Positions 1 through 8,609 of a stretch of 64,000 nt of DNA are shown here, piece after piece. Position numbers and translations under genes: made by a program. Position 1 is the first letter of the stretch. Each line of letters opens with the position of its first letter. Source of the DNA: an uncultured Amphritea sp. (lineage in GTDB: Bacteria > Pseudomonadota > Gammaproteobacteria > Pseudomonadales > Balneatricaceae); the NCBI RefSeq assembly GCF_937127095.1, contig NZ_CAKZLP010000004.1:1-64000 (forward strand), in the 5' to 3' direction. The notes beneath the pieces were generated by a model. That model was not told where the DNA came from. It did not search any database and worked only from the letters and a program-made list of their open reading frames with translations.

Positions 1-33
1 AGGCTCCTCTGGATGCCTTGGTATCCGTGGGAT

Positions 34-192
34 TTATGGAGTTATGCGACCGTTTGTGGGGATGTCCCCAGTACCCCAAGGCACACGGATCTCCATGCCA
101 GGGTTGTAAGAAATACTTATTAATGGAGCGCCGGGGTTAAGCCGGCGAATTTCTTCAGTGGTAGTGTGAAAATTTCTAGCAATATCACTCAT
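34..192 (-). CDS. LysM-like microprotein (52 aa)
   Basis: A 52-codon frame starts at an ATG preceded by GGAG six bases upstream and begins 16 bases after the stop of the Tus-like gene, so it is probably the last gene of that operon. The translation contains SDIARNFHTTTEEIRRLNP and then PGMEIRVPW, the second helix and closing strand pattern of a LysM module (known family pattern: IA..y.vs...L..lNp followed by PGq.l.vP). The usual opening YTV..GDTL strand is missing and there is no signal peptide. It may be a truncated LysM domain used as a small intracellular adaptor, or a remnant. The function is unknown. Confidence 0.55.
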   Translation of the reverse strand: MSDIARNFHTTTEEIRRLNPGAPLISISYNPGMEIRVPWGTGDIPTNGRITP

Positions 193-208
193 GGTGAACT
201 CCAGTTTG

Positions 209-1093
209 TTAAGCGTGGGTCGGTAAATACAAGTGGGCTCTGATTGACTTCAGATATGGTGATGACTCCAGCCGAATATCAGATCTTTCAGCCTTAGCCC
301 GGGATCCACCTTTGTGAATACGGGGCATTTCATGACCGGTGGCGCAGAGTATCGGAACCGGCGCATGGATCTGCTGGTTAACGGTTTGTACCTCGCCCTC
401 AACAACATCTCGATAAAAGATATTGGCTTTAAACGTAGGTGTTTGGGGCTGCTGAATGATTGCGAGAGGTGTACTTGCAGACAACTGGCCCAAAGCTTCC
501 AGGTCGATATCAGATTGCTGAGACGTTAAACGATTTAGCATGTTTGATGCCTGCTCTACTGACACTCGGCGGATGCTTTTTGTACGCCGTTCAAGCAACG
601 CGATACGATAGGGAGCCTTTACCACCACCGGTATAGAGCGTTTCAGTTGATTCACACACAGTCGGGCGATACCGGCCCGGTTTAACGCAACTTGAATTTC
701 TTCCCGGGTACTCAGGTAGTCGGCCACACTCGTTTTCTTTGGTAGCACAGATCGAATGGCTGCGATCTGGCCACCGGCTTCCTGCTTTAGTTGATTAACG
801 TGCTGGGCCAGTTCTAGTGATGACGGCCCCACCAGCAGGATCCCTTTCGATTTCTGAGTACTCCGGCCTTCCTGACCATCCATGAATTCAATACTGTTGA
901 TGCTTTGAATGGCTTGATCGACAAAAAGATGATGTTTCCGTGCACAGTAGAACTCTCCATATTTATCATCTTCATCAGCAATGCCAGGCATCCAGATGCT
1001 ATGGGTTTCGTCTTTGATGGCTGCCGCCAAATTATTTTGCTGACTGATTAGGTTATTGAGAATGTCCACCAGCGCAAAAGTTGTCATAGTCAT
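209..1093 (-). CDS. tus: Tus-like replication terminus-binding protein
   Basis: 294 residues, close to the length of Escherichia coli Tus (309). Several blocks resemble Tus as I remember it: an N-terminal FALVDILNNLISQQ (Tus YDLVDRLNTTF), a central KAPYRIALLERR followed by SIRRVS (Tus NAYRTLTVL), NIFYRDVV then HAPVPIL (Tus ARVWYKG then HACPTPLIAL), and a C-terminal RAHLYLP (Tus PRLHLYVAD). Tus binds Ter DNA as a monomer and blocks DnaB helicase in one direction, so a plasmid copy could stop forks at a plasmid terminus. The ATG overlaps the stop of the preceding gene as ATGA, so it is translationally coupled. No convincing Ter site was found in the window. Identification rests on remembered similarity, not on a search. 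Confidence 0.6.
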   Translation of the reverse strand: MTMTTFALVDILNNLISQQNNLAAAIKDETHSIWMPGIADEDDKYGEFYCARKHHLFVDQAIQSINSIEFMDGQEGRSTQKSKGILLVGPSSLELAQHVNQLKQEAGGQIAAIRSVLPKKTSVADYLSTREEIQVALNRAGIARLCVNQLKRSIPVVVKAPYRIALLERRTKSIRRVSVEQASNMLNRLTSQQSDIDLEALGQLSASTPLAIIQQPQTPTFKANIFYRDVVEGEVQTVNQQIHAPVPILCATGHEMPRIHKGGSRAKAERSDIRLESSPYLKSIRAHLYLPTHA

Positions 1094-1626
1094 TGTTCCT
1101 GCAGGCTTATAGAGTATTGTGATTGGAGGGTTACTTGTTTATCGATATTGGCATTCAGCCGACCTTTCAGTTCTGTCAGCAATTCTTCGGTGTCGGCAAT
1201 CCGAATCTTCAAGTGTGCGGTCGTCGCGGCAATGTGCTGTTCGGCCAGTCGTACCATCGTGTGAAGATCTGGAGAGAAACAATTCTGATACATCAGCTCA
1301 CCGTCATGCGTGGTGTTTGGCCAGCCAAGCGATTCACACTGTTTTTCTACAATTTGACCTTTGATATGGGTGAAAACGGATAGGTGTTTTTCAAACCGGT
1401 CAGGGACCTTTACCATGAACTCAAGCAGCTCAGGATCAGCGTCCATTTCTCGCTGGTACCGCATCAGATCCTCGTTGTGCCCATCGCAGTATCGTTTAAT
1501 GATCTTGCCATTCATCGATATAATGATCGCGTTAGTAATGAATGAAGAACCAATGCAGATTCCCTCATTAGTAACATGGACGATATGGCTGATTTGATAC
1601 TGCTCTTTTACTCGTTTCCAACCCAT
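1090..1626 (-). CDS. hypothetical protein, coiled-coil C-terminus (178 aa)
   Basis: Not recognised. The start is supported by GGGGA four bases before the ATG and lies inside the 3' end of the upstream gene (19-bp overlap). The stop overlaps the start of the Tus-like gene. The last ~45 residues (AEQHIAATTAHLKIRIADTE onward, leucine-rich heptads) look like a coiled coil; the N-terminal half looks like a small alpha/beta domain. The tight overlaps make it the middle cistron of an operon with the fork-trap-like protein, so a role in the same process is possible but is inference. Confidence 0.7.
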   Translation of the reverse strand: MGWKRVKEQYQISHIVHVTNEGICIGSSFITNAIIISMNGKIIKRYCDGHNEDLMRYQREMDADPELLEFMVKVPDRFEKHLSVFTHIKGQIVEKQCESLGWPNTTHDGELMYQNCFSPDLHTMVRLAEQHIAATTAHLKIRIADTEELLTELKGRLNANIDKQVTLQSQYSISLQEQ

Positions 1627-2159
1627 AACTTCCCCCTGGATGACTGAAAACTCAGCGCATGGTTAACTGCATTAATTTGGAAAAGCGACTCTAGCTGGCC
1701 TATTGCAGAGACTGCGATAGATTCGTCAGCGGCCAGGTAAAGTTCACTGAGAAACCGAATACGGTGAATGTCTTCATTCTGAAGATGCTTATCCAGATCC
1801 CCTTTGCTCAGGGATTCCCGGTACCGGGCTTTTAATTCGGAGAAGGTGATTTCAATCAAAGGCCGAAATACAGGTTTGATTCTCACATGAATAGAGTTTC
1901 CCAACTGGATCGTTTGACGTGGCTGTGGTACGGACTGGATACAGCCATTGAAGCTGAGGGCTTTAACGATCAATGGCCTGAAACATTCACGCCCGTAATA
2001 GAACGTGCACACCTGCGGCGATTCATCGTTCGACAGTTGCCGGTATAGCTTTTCTATAACCTGCTGTACCGCATGCCGTTCATCAAAATCTTTGGTTTCA
2101 GCATCAGCCCAGGCCTTTTCAAGCAAGCTTGCTAAGTATTCAAACATCAGCCTATCCAT
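1608..2159 (-). CDS. hypothetical protein, first gene of the tus-like operon (183 aa)
   Basis: Not recognised; soluble, no membrane segment. The ATG lies inside a copy of the dispersed operator and no Shine-Dalgarno is visible, so the transcript may be leaderless or the start may be the in-frame ATG at codon 5. It is followed by two overlapping genes. The context (operator, operon with a Tus-like protein, next to the dyad-rich non-coding region) suggests a plasmid maintenance function controlled with the other operator-bearing genes. Confidence 0.65.
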   Translation of the reverse strand: MDRLMFEYLASLLEKAWADAETKDFDERHAVQQVIEKLYRQLSNDESPQVCTFYYGRECFRPLIVKALSFNGCIQSVPQPRQTIQLGNSIHVRIKPVFRPLIEITFSELKARYRESLSKGDLDKHLQNEDIHRIRFLSELYLAADESIAVSAIGQLESLFQINAVNHALSFQSSRGKLWVGNE

Positions 2160-2177
2160 ATTGGTTATCTATACGGC
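2156..2177 (-). promoter_or_regulatory. dispersed operator, site 1
   Basis: CCATATTGGTTATCTATACG matches the plasmid-wide consensus TTCATAT-TGRTTATCT-ATATGAA in its left arm and centre; the right arm is degenerate. It covers the start codon of the first gene of the tus-like operon, so a bound repressor would block transcription initiation or early elongation. Confidence 0.6.
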
Positions 2178-2212
2178 ATATAATAAGGCATTTATATCGA
2201 TAAACCAATACT

Positions 2213-2798
2213 TTATTTATACCGTTATCTCCTAATAGATAACGATACCTCATCCCCTAGCCCTGTCTAACCTTCTGGGTACCCTCCCCTATGGGAATCT
2301 ATATTAAGACCACCCGTAATTTCAGATCTCAAAAATAAGATACTCCAAATTATAGATACCTCCTTTTGCGGCCGCGACAATCACCAATGCAATCTACATG
2401 CAGCAAACTATGCTTCCCTTCTATATCGATATCTTTAAATTAAGATCCCTAAAAATAGGAACCCAAAATATATTGATCCCCTAAAACCCACTAAAACTAA
2501 TGTCTGAGCCATTAATTGGATACGAAAAATTAAGATCTCCTTCTATAAGGGAACCTTCATATAAAGTATCCATAAAAATATAGATCCCTTTAAAATCAGG
2601 ACCCTGAAATTTAGGTGCCCTACCCAGGCAGATTCCCGCTAGGAGGGTACCCAAAAGAGGTTGAACAGAATTGCTGATGGGCAGAGCTTAGGAGATAACG
2701 GTCTAAATATACAGGTAATCGAGGTTTTGGGGATTAGCTGGTCCTGCCAGGTTCGGTTTTAGGCTGGTGGTCGAGCGCTATACGAGATAACGGTATAA
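2213..2798. repeat. non-coding dyad and repeat region (possible second origin, centromere or oriT)
   Basis: About 590 bp without a credible gene, between leftward and rightward operons. It is bracketed by inverted copies of ACCGTTATCTCCTAA (2221-2235) and TTAGGAGATAACGGT (2688-2702), with GAGATAACGGTATAA again at 2783-2797. A perfect palindrome, CGTTATCT-CCTAAT-AGATAACG, lies at 2223-2244. Inside, GGGTACCCTCC (about 2278) is mirrored by GGAGGGTACCC (about 2642), with CTGTCTAACCT-like flanks also mirrored. Between them are roughly a dozen degenerate AWWTARGATCCC / TAGGAACCC motifs in very AT-rich DNA, for example near 2303, 2334, 2350, 2442, 2452, 2467, 2527, 2543, 2573, 2590 and 2606. This is the style of a protein-coated replication or segregation site. 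A NotI-type GCGGCCGC occurs at 2368. Confidence 0.6.
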
Positions 2799-2838
2799 GT
2801 TAATTATATCAAGATCCATACTGAAAAATATTGAAATG

Positions 2839-2862
2839 TTCATATTGATTATCTATATTGAA
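2839..2862 (+). promoter_or_regulatory. dispersed operator, site 2
   Basis: TTCATATTGATTATCTATAT followed by TGAA: the consensus with one extra T in the right arm. It lies about 160 bp upstream of the first rightward gene, in what should be its promoter. Confidence 0.7.
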
Positions 2863-2914
2863 CTTATCGGTGCGTTAGTACTGATATGCAAGCTACTCCA
2901 TCGAGCAACCTTTT

Positions 2915-2968
2915 TGCCGGTCTAGTATTCATCAATCCCCCCGATGAATAGTAGACCGGCAGTTTTTT
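2915..2968 (+). terminator. strong hairpin with T-tract in the leader of the 3.0-kb gene
   Basis: TGCCGGTCTAGTATTCATC pairs with GATGAATAGTAGACCGGCA across a C-rich loop (19-bp stem, one mismatch) and is followed by GTTTTTTAT. It is preceded by TTTTT, so it could end transcripts from either side. It sits between an operator-controlled promoter region and the gene it should serve, so it may act as an attenuator or end a short leader RNA. Confidence 0.7.
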
Positions 2969-3020
2969 ATCAGCTTAACATGGCCTTCTCCGGCCCCATT
3001 CATCGCTAAGGAGCTTTGCT

Positions 3021-3245
3021 ATGAACACCGGTGAATATATTACTGTAATCCACAAAGACCGGTCGCGTACTTCCGAGCTACTGATCTGGTGCGATATCTG
3101 CGGATATGGTGCGCGAGAGGATCACAAAACTGTCTATCAGAAAATTCATTTCTGCCGCCGTCATAAAGCCAGTGAGATTGACCGGTTTATGTCCGGCGAG
3201 TTACCCGGGTATTTTGAACTCAAAAACACCCCGCCCTCAAACTGA
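3021..3245 (+). CDS. hypothetical small protein with CxxC...C..H pattern (74 aa)
   Basis: A good AGGAG Shine-Dalgarno lies seven bases before the ATG. Residues 25-28 (CDIC) and a later FCRRH could bind one metal ion, which would make it a single treble-clef or zinc-ribbon-like microprotein. Not recognised. Upstream it has a dispersed operator and a terminator-like hairpin, so expression is probably regulated. Confidence 0.65.
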   Translation: MNTGEYITVIHKDRSRTSELLIWCDICGYGAREDHKTVYQKIHFCRRHKASEIDRFMSGELPGYFELKNTPPSN

Positions 3246-3282
3246 TTAACTAACCAATCGGCAAACTTAAATAGGCCTACCT

Positions 3283-3642
3283 ATGACCCAACTTAAACTA
3301 GTAGATTTCAAATGCACCGATGACATCAAACAGTACTGGGATACGCTTATGACACTGGGCAAGTTCTTCCATCTGGATGATGACCCTGGTGACTGTTTTG
3401 ATCCTGGACCTGACACCGACATGATGACTATCAATCATGAGAAAATGTGGCGGTTTTGCGATCTGAACGGTATCGACCCATGGAATATCCATACTGAATG
3501 GAATGCAGAAAAGGAAGCTCAGGAAGCCGCTGAAAGTAAGATCAGACGCGAAATCGATGCTGAAAAGCTCGGTATCCGGCTCCAGGATGCTGGTTTTTCC
3601 AGAAATACTTCCAACAGCACAGATTTTAAAGTGAAACCGTAA
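3283..3642 (+). CDS. hypothetical acidic protein (119 aa)
   Basis: Not recognised. The N-terminal two thirds are acidic (DDDPGDCFDPGPDTDMM around residues 36-50) and the remainder is a charged helix. It starts 37 bp after the preceding gene and probably shares its transcript. The 214 bp between it and the end of jetD carries no supported gene. Confidence 0.6.
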   Translation: MTQLKLVDFKCTDDIKQYWDTLMTLGKFFHLDDDPGDCFDPGPDTDMMTINHEKMWRFCDLNGIDPWNIHTEWNAEKEAQEAAESKIRREIDAEKLGIRLQDAGFSRNTSNSTDFKVKP

Positions 3643-3856
3643 CATCCAAAAAAGGGCATTATGCCGTTGCCAGGTTCGTTTGGTTTCGGCTATTTGCATT
3701 CTAGGGTTGAAATGACCTGCTGATTCCCGTCAATCTGATCGTCCACCTCTGGAGGGATCGCGTAACATACGAGCGATCGTGCCGAAAGAGTAAATTGTCT
3801 GGTCCAGCTGTTGAAGAGTAAAAAAGGAGTCACACCATAGTGAACCTGAGTATGCC

Positions 3857-5095
3857 TCAATGTTTCAATGGGCTGACCGGTGCGATCTGCTCCTGCTCGA
3901 TCCATGGTAGGTTCTCCATTGGGAGTTTAGCTAAATCCTCATAGAGCGCTGAAATGGCTGGATAGCCTCTTGCTGATTCAAGCGCACGCATTAACTCGGC
4001 CACATGTTTCTCTTCGAGTTTTTCATCAGCCTGAGTCTGTGGTTGCTCCTCCACCCCCATACGATATGGCTGGATATCGGTATCAAGTCGCTTCGCCAAG
4101 AACGCAAGGATTCTGTAGCCACCCGTATCCCGATCACCCCAGTGATAAATTGGTACTGCACCACGCAGTTCAGCGATGATGATATCCATTACTCGCGCCC
4201 ACGAGCGAGGAGGAAAGCCTGCGGTGTATATAATCACACCTGAATCATCGATCTCACGTACATACCGTTCAAAGCTGGTGGGATTTTCAATGAAAAGCAC
4301 ATACGATGGTCGTTGGCCCCACTCAATGCCTCTCACTTCATCAGGGGAAACACCGATTCCATAGTGGAGCGCAGATAAGTCGATAACACCTCGGCAGAGC
4401 AACTGTCCATAGGCTTTGAAGCGCATTGGTATTGGGTATTTACTAATCCCAAAATACTCAAGCAGCCTCGCCCCGTCTTCAACCAAATCCACAACATCAT
4501 CGTCGATATGCGGGAGCATAAGTTTTCTAACGAGACTGGCAAAACTCTTACCTTCAAGCTTCTTGGAATCGCCATAGAGCTTAGCACTGAGCGTGCGAAT
4601 GTCGGACGATGGTTCAGACTCAGGTGACTGAACGATATACTCTACAATCTTCATTGCATCAAAGAGTCTATCGGCTTGATTACGCTTCACACCATAGAAT
4701 GTCTTCTTGCTCGACCATGCTTGAGCTATCTTCAACTTTGTATCATCCCACCAAGGCACATTGAATTCTGCCATCTCTAAATGCTGAAATGCGACTCGGA
4801 TTTCATCAGCCTGGGGGGTTATCCCCTGGCTTTCAATGAGGCTACGGCCATCAGTGATTTGGATATACTCAATATGCTTGAATGTCCCCAGTGCCACTTT
4901 GCGCTGATACTGAATTTCCATATCTGCAATGGACTCCAGCGTCTGATGCAGCGTCGTTTTGATGCTGTTATTGAGGGCAAAGTACCAGCGGTAGGTGTGA
5001 TCGGTGATATTTATCCTGCACTCAGGCACCACACCTTCAGGTTTATCTATCTTCGCTATCAGTTGATTGACAAACCTTTCAAGGTTATCCCTCAT
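3857..5095 (-). CDS. jetD: Wadjet nuclease subunit JetD
   Basis: 412 residues, the usual size for JetD, the DUF2220/Toprim-type nuclease that cuts DNA handed over by the JetABC motor. The C-terminal Toprim core is visible: acidic residues in FIENPTSFERY (about 265-275), the nucleotide-binding-like GVIIYTAGFP, then YHWGDRDTGGYRIL (about 315-330) giving the DxD metal site, consistent with an active nuclease. The ATG lies 11 bp inside the end of jetC, so the gene is translationally coupled and is the last of the jetABCD operon. Confidence 0.93.
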   Translation of the reverse strand: MRDNLERFVNQLIAKIDKPEGVVPECRINITDHTYRWYFALNNSIKTTLHQTLESIADMEIQYQRKVALGTFKHIEYIQITDGRSLIESQGITPQADEIRVAFQHLEMAEFNVPWWDDTKLKIAQAWSSKKTFYGVKRNQADRLFDAMKIVEYIVQSPESEPSSDIRTLSAKLYGDSKKLEGKSFASLVRKLMLPHIDDDVVDLVEDGARLLEYFGISKYPIPMRFKAYGQLLCRGVIDLSALHYGIGVSPDEVRGIEWGQRPSYVLFIENPTSFERYVREIDDSGVIIYTAGFPPRSWARVMDIIIAELRGAVPIYHWGDRDTGGYRILAFLAKRLDTDIQPYRMGVEEQPQTQADEKLEEKHVAELMRALESARGYPAISALYEDLAKLPMENLPWIEQEQIAPVSPLKH

Positions 5096-8000
5096 ATAAA
5101 CTAACTTCCTCAGCTTTGGATTTCAGCTCAGCCGCACGCTGAACCACCAGTTCTGGATGGTAAACGGGATTGTGTTGGTCAATGAGTTCCTGTCCTGCCT
5201 CGAATATCTTAGTGTGATCAATCACCACATCCCTACCGTCGCGGCAAATGGTATAGATCTGATCCATCTCCTTACCGATTTTCAGGGTCACTTCAGGCGG
5301 AGCCGCAATCAAAAGTTGCAGTCCAATTTCTTTGAGGAATGCAACCGCAGCACTCGCATTTCCACCGTCCATATTGTTGAACGCTTCATCGAGGAGCACT
5401 AAAGAAGCTCCACGAGCTGAGTGACCACGGATCTTGTATACGTTCATAAAGCTTGCAGCCAGCGCGATATATGCCGGTGTCTGTAGCTCGCCGCCTGAAC
5501 CGGTACTCTGCATATCAGTGACACGGCGCTCACTCAGAGTGTTAGGGTTGCGCATCATCATGTCGTAGGTAAAGAAATTGCGATAGTCCCTGATCTCATT
5601 GATCAGATCGTCACCACTGATCAGTGCCTCTTTCAACAGATCTATAGCCGGGTGTTCTGATACTGTCTCAAACATTGTACCAACTAATTCTGTCTCTTCC
5701 TTATCCGCGGTCGTTATGTACTCGTGGATGGTATGCAGGCTCTCTGTTGCAAGAATCTTAAAATGAAAACTGTAAATATTATCGTTAAACGGTATTTTCT
5801 TAAGGACGTTATTGAGCTGATTGAAGGTATATTTCATTTGCTCAAAGCGACTTTGAAGCTCACCTACGATGATGCCTCGGAAGTTTTTCTCCATCTGCTC
5901 AGCCGCTTCATGGGCCGCCTGACGATGGTCAAGAAGTTGTACCGCTAAGATACGCTCAAGCCAGTCAGAGCAATCCGCCTCAATGAAGTGGTACGCCTCT
6001 ATATTCTCGTTATCAGACCTTGCTGACTCAAGTAGCTCTTGGCGGTTCGAAATATCCTCCGCAAAGTCGGTCGTGAACCCAATAACCTTCTGTCGCAGCT
6101 CTCCGCGTGATCTGATCTCCTTTTCCCTCGCCGCATGAGCGTCACTTTGGGCTTCGTTTCGAATCAGAGAGTAGATCCCTTCTTCGCCCTCAAACTTTTG
6201 CTCATAGGCCTGCCAGTTCTCATCCGCTTTAGCAGCATCGTGCAGGGATGACTTTTCTGTAATGCAGCGTATTCCTTCAGCCTCGTTTCTCTTTGTTGAG
6301 AGATTTTCAAGCTCATTCTTCAAGCCTTTCAGCGCTGCTGTGGACTGATTCTGATAACCTTCGGCTTGTATGATCGCCTTATTACACTCGTCGTAGTCCT
6401 TCTCGGTCTGATCCTTTGAGGCCTTTAGCCGTTCATCTTCGGATGAAAGGGGTTTCAACTGCTCTTGTGCGGTAGATAATGCTTCTACGTCTATCATCAA
6501 GTGTGTGCTTAGTTCCTGAACGGACACCGCGCCTTCCACAATGGATGCCGATAGTCCTGCCCACTGGCGATTGAGATTGCTGAGCGTTGTCACTGGCTCA
6601 TTGAAACTCGCCAGGCGCTGCGCGAGCACATCCAGTTCGGCCTCAAGGCGCTTCCGCTGCTGCGCTTTTGCATGTTTACCAATCAACAGCCCTTGGATCC
6701 GAGCGGTACCACCTACCGTACCGCCGCCTGTTGCTAGGCCAGAGGCCATCAGCGCTTTTCGCTCGCGTCTAAGTTCATCACGCGTTGCCGCCATCTTAGT
6801 TCTATCCAGAACGATGTTCATAAAGCCGCGTGCGATCGAGTCGCTGGTATCAATCAGCGTTGAAACCATTCTCTCAGTGGGCGCTTTATTGGCGTGTAGA
6901 GCATGGTCAGGGTTAATCATTCGTGCACGTTTGAGTCGCGGCTCTCGCTGCTGCGCGGCCTCATACACCTCGAGCGCATGCTCAAAATCATGCTCAGACA
7001 CCACCAGTGCTTCGCGGTTAGGCCCCAGATACGACTCCACTGCTTCCTGCCAGTCTTTATCGGTGATCTCACAAAGATCACAGACGGGTCTGGACTGAAT
7101 CCCCTCGCTCTTGAGCAATTCGATGGTCATGCTAGTCACTGGGTGGATGTCCGATAGTCCCTGCTTGAGTCGTTCAATGCGCCTATGTAAGTCCTCACCC
7201 TGATTCTTAATTTGTGCCAGCGCTTGGCTCACATCCTTATCAGCGGCTTCAACGCGTTCGGTCATCTCGCGCAACAGCATGTTTGCGCCTTTCAGTCCTC
7301 CGATAACCTTGAGATTATTCGCCGGTTCCGATGTCGATAGACTGTTGACGCCTGCTTGTTCGAGCACATCCACAAGCAATCCCCAATGTCTAGCAAATAG
7401 CTCGAAACGCTGAATACCCAGCGTGTCAGGGAATCGTTCCTGGGTAACTGAACGCACCGCAACCTGCAGTGCATGCATTGAGCAGGAGAGCTTAGACCTG
7501 GATTGTGTGACCTGCTCCGCTGCTGCCTCAATAGTTTTGCTCAGGCTGGCCGCATCAGAGTTTTGCCACGCGATTAGTGCTTCCTCTCGACGCTGCTTGA
7601 GTTTCGGTAGCCGTGGCATCTCTCGGGTGATGGTGCGTTGAGCTGTTATTAGGCGGTCCTGCGCAGCTTCTTGGGCATCTTCTTTGCATGCTAGTTCCTC
7701 ACCAAGACGCACAACATCAGCCTCCTGTGAAACCCATAGAGCATGGTGAGCCTTGATGCGGTGTTTAGTAATTTTCTTCGCTTCTGTGATCAATACCTCG
7801 CGTGCGTCTTTGTGGCTCTCGGCGCGAGCGATCTCCTCCTCAATACGTTGATGTTCGAGAAGGTCTTCACGCAGTTGGTCGGTTTCAATGGGATCCGGTG
7901 GCAAGATGAAGTCTCTGATAAAGGGATCGATCGGACTGTCCATCTTCAGCTGCAGAGCGTTCGATAACGTCTTAACCAACAAGTCAGGCTCAATTTTGGA

Positions 8001-8609
8001 ACTGCGCGTCTGATTAACCGACATCGCCTCAGATATTTTTTCGCGTATCGACTTCGCACTGTCGATCATCTCATAGTGCACCACACCGCGATGTTCTTTG
8101 GTGGTCTCCTTCATGCGCTCGACAAACTCACGCCACGGCAGAAAAGTGTCATCCCCTGACAACAGATCAGCTTCAATGATGTGGCGGCCTTTGATGATAT
8201 GACCGCGGGTATCAATGTTTGTCGATTGGCTGTTGGCATAGACAGACAAACCGAACGCATAGGGGCATTGATGATCGTCGTACCAGTTCAGAAATATGTA
8301 GGTGTTGGCACTGTCGCGCTGGCAGCTCGACTTATCCTTCTCTTTAATTTCACCCAGCGCATAACTTCGTGCAGATCGCCCTGAAGTTTTGGAATCAGAG
8401 GCCGCATTGTAGCGAGTTTTGCGTTGGTCCCCCCCCATCAAAACAAATTGGATCGCATCAAAAATCGTTGTTTTTCCCGCTCCGTTTTCACCCGATACAA
8501 GTGTAGCGGGTGCGTTAAGATCGATCGTCTCTAGTTCGAATAAGTACCACTGCGCCAGGACAACATTGTGAAGACTATGTCTCGAAATGGGGTTATTCTG
8601 CGCTGTCAT
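5085..8609 (-). CDS. jetC: Wadjet SMC-like ATPase JetC
   Basis: 1174 residues. An N-terminal Walker A (VSGENGAGKTTIFDAIQFVL, about 39-58), two long coiled-coil arms flanking a central hinge-like region (about residues 430-640), a C-terminal ABC signature STGSGGELQ (about 1045) and Walker B LVLLDEAFNNMDGG. This is the MukB/SMC-type motor that extrudes DNA loops in Wadjet, sensing small circular plasmids before JetD cleaves them. All ATPase motifs are intact. The gene overlaps jetB by 17 bp and jetD by 11 bp. Confidence 0.95.
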   Translation of the reverse strand: MTAQNNPISRHSLHNVVLAQWYLFELETIDLNAPATLVSGENGAGKTTIFDAIQFVLMGGDQRKTRYNAASDSKTSGRSARSYALGEIKEKDKSSCQRDSANTYIFLNWYDDHQCPYAFGLSVYANSQSTNIDTRGHIIKGRHIIEADLLSGDDTFLPWREFVERMKETTKEHRGVVHYEMIDSAKSIREKISEAMSVNQTRSSKIEPDLLVKTLSNALQLKMDSPIDPFIRDFILPPDPIETDQLREDLLEHQRIEEEIARAESHKDAREVLITEAKKITKHRIKAHHALWVSQEADVVRLGEELACKEDAQEAAQDRLITAQRTITREMPRLPKLKQRREEALIAWQNSDAASLSKTIEAAAEQVTQSRSKLSCSMHALQVAVRSVTQERFPDTLGIQRFELFARHWGLLVDVLEQAGVNSLSTSEPANNLKVIGGLKGANMLLREMTERVEAADKDVSQALAQIKNQGEDLHRRIERLKQGLSDIHPVTSMTIELLKSEGIQSRPVCDLCEITDKDWQEAVESYLGPNREALVVSEHDFEHALEVYEAAQQREPRLKRARMINPDHALHANKAPTERMVSTLIDTSDSIARGFMNIVLDRTKMAATRDELRRERKALMASGLATGGGTVGGTARIQGLLIGKHAKAQQRKRLEAELDVLAQRLASFNEPVTTLSNLNRQWAGLSASIVEGAVSVQELSTHLMIDVEALSTAQEQLKPLSSEDERLKASKDQTEKDYDECNKAIIQAEGYQNQSTAALKGLKNELENLSTKRNEAEGIRCITEKSSLHDAAKADENWQAYEQKFEGEEGIYSLIRNEAQSDAHAAREKEIRSRGELRQKVIGFTTDFAEDISNRQELLESARSDNENIEAYHFIEADCSDWLERILAVQLLDHRQAAHEAAEQMEKNFRGIIVGELQSRFEQMKYTFNQLNNVLKKIPFNDNIYSFHFKILATESLHTIHEYITTADKEETELVGTMFETVSEHPAIDLLKEALISGDDLINEIRDYRNFFTYDMMMRNPNTLSERRVTDMQSTGSGGELQTPAYIALAASFMNVYKIRGHSARGASLVLLDEAFNNMDGGNASAAVAFLKEIGLQLLIAAPPEVTLKIGKEMDQIYTICRDGRDVVIDHTKIFEAGQELIDQHNPVYHPELVVQRAAELKSKAEEVSLYEG

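Noticed and set aside
98..105. GTTGTAAG as a Ter-site core near the Tus-like gene
   Set aside because: Only part of the GTTGTAACTA core is present and it lies inside a coding frame.
3690..3905. 71-codon minus-strand frame after jetD
   Set aside because: It overlaps the end of jetD in another frame, lacks a ribosome-binding site and has no recognisable domain.
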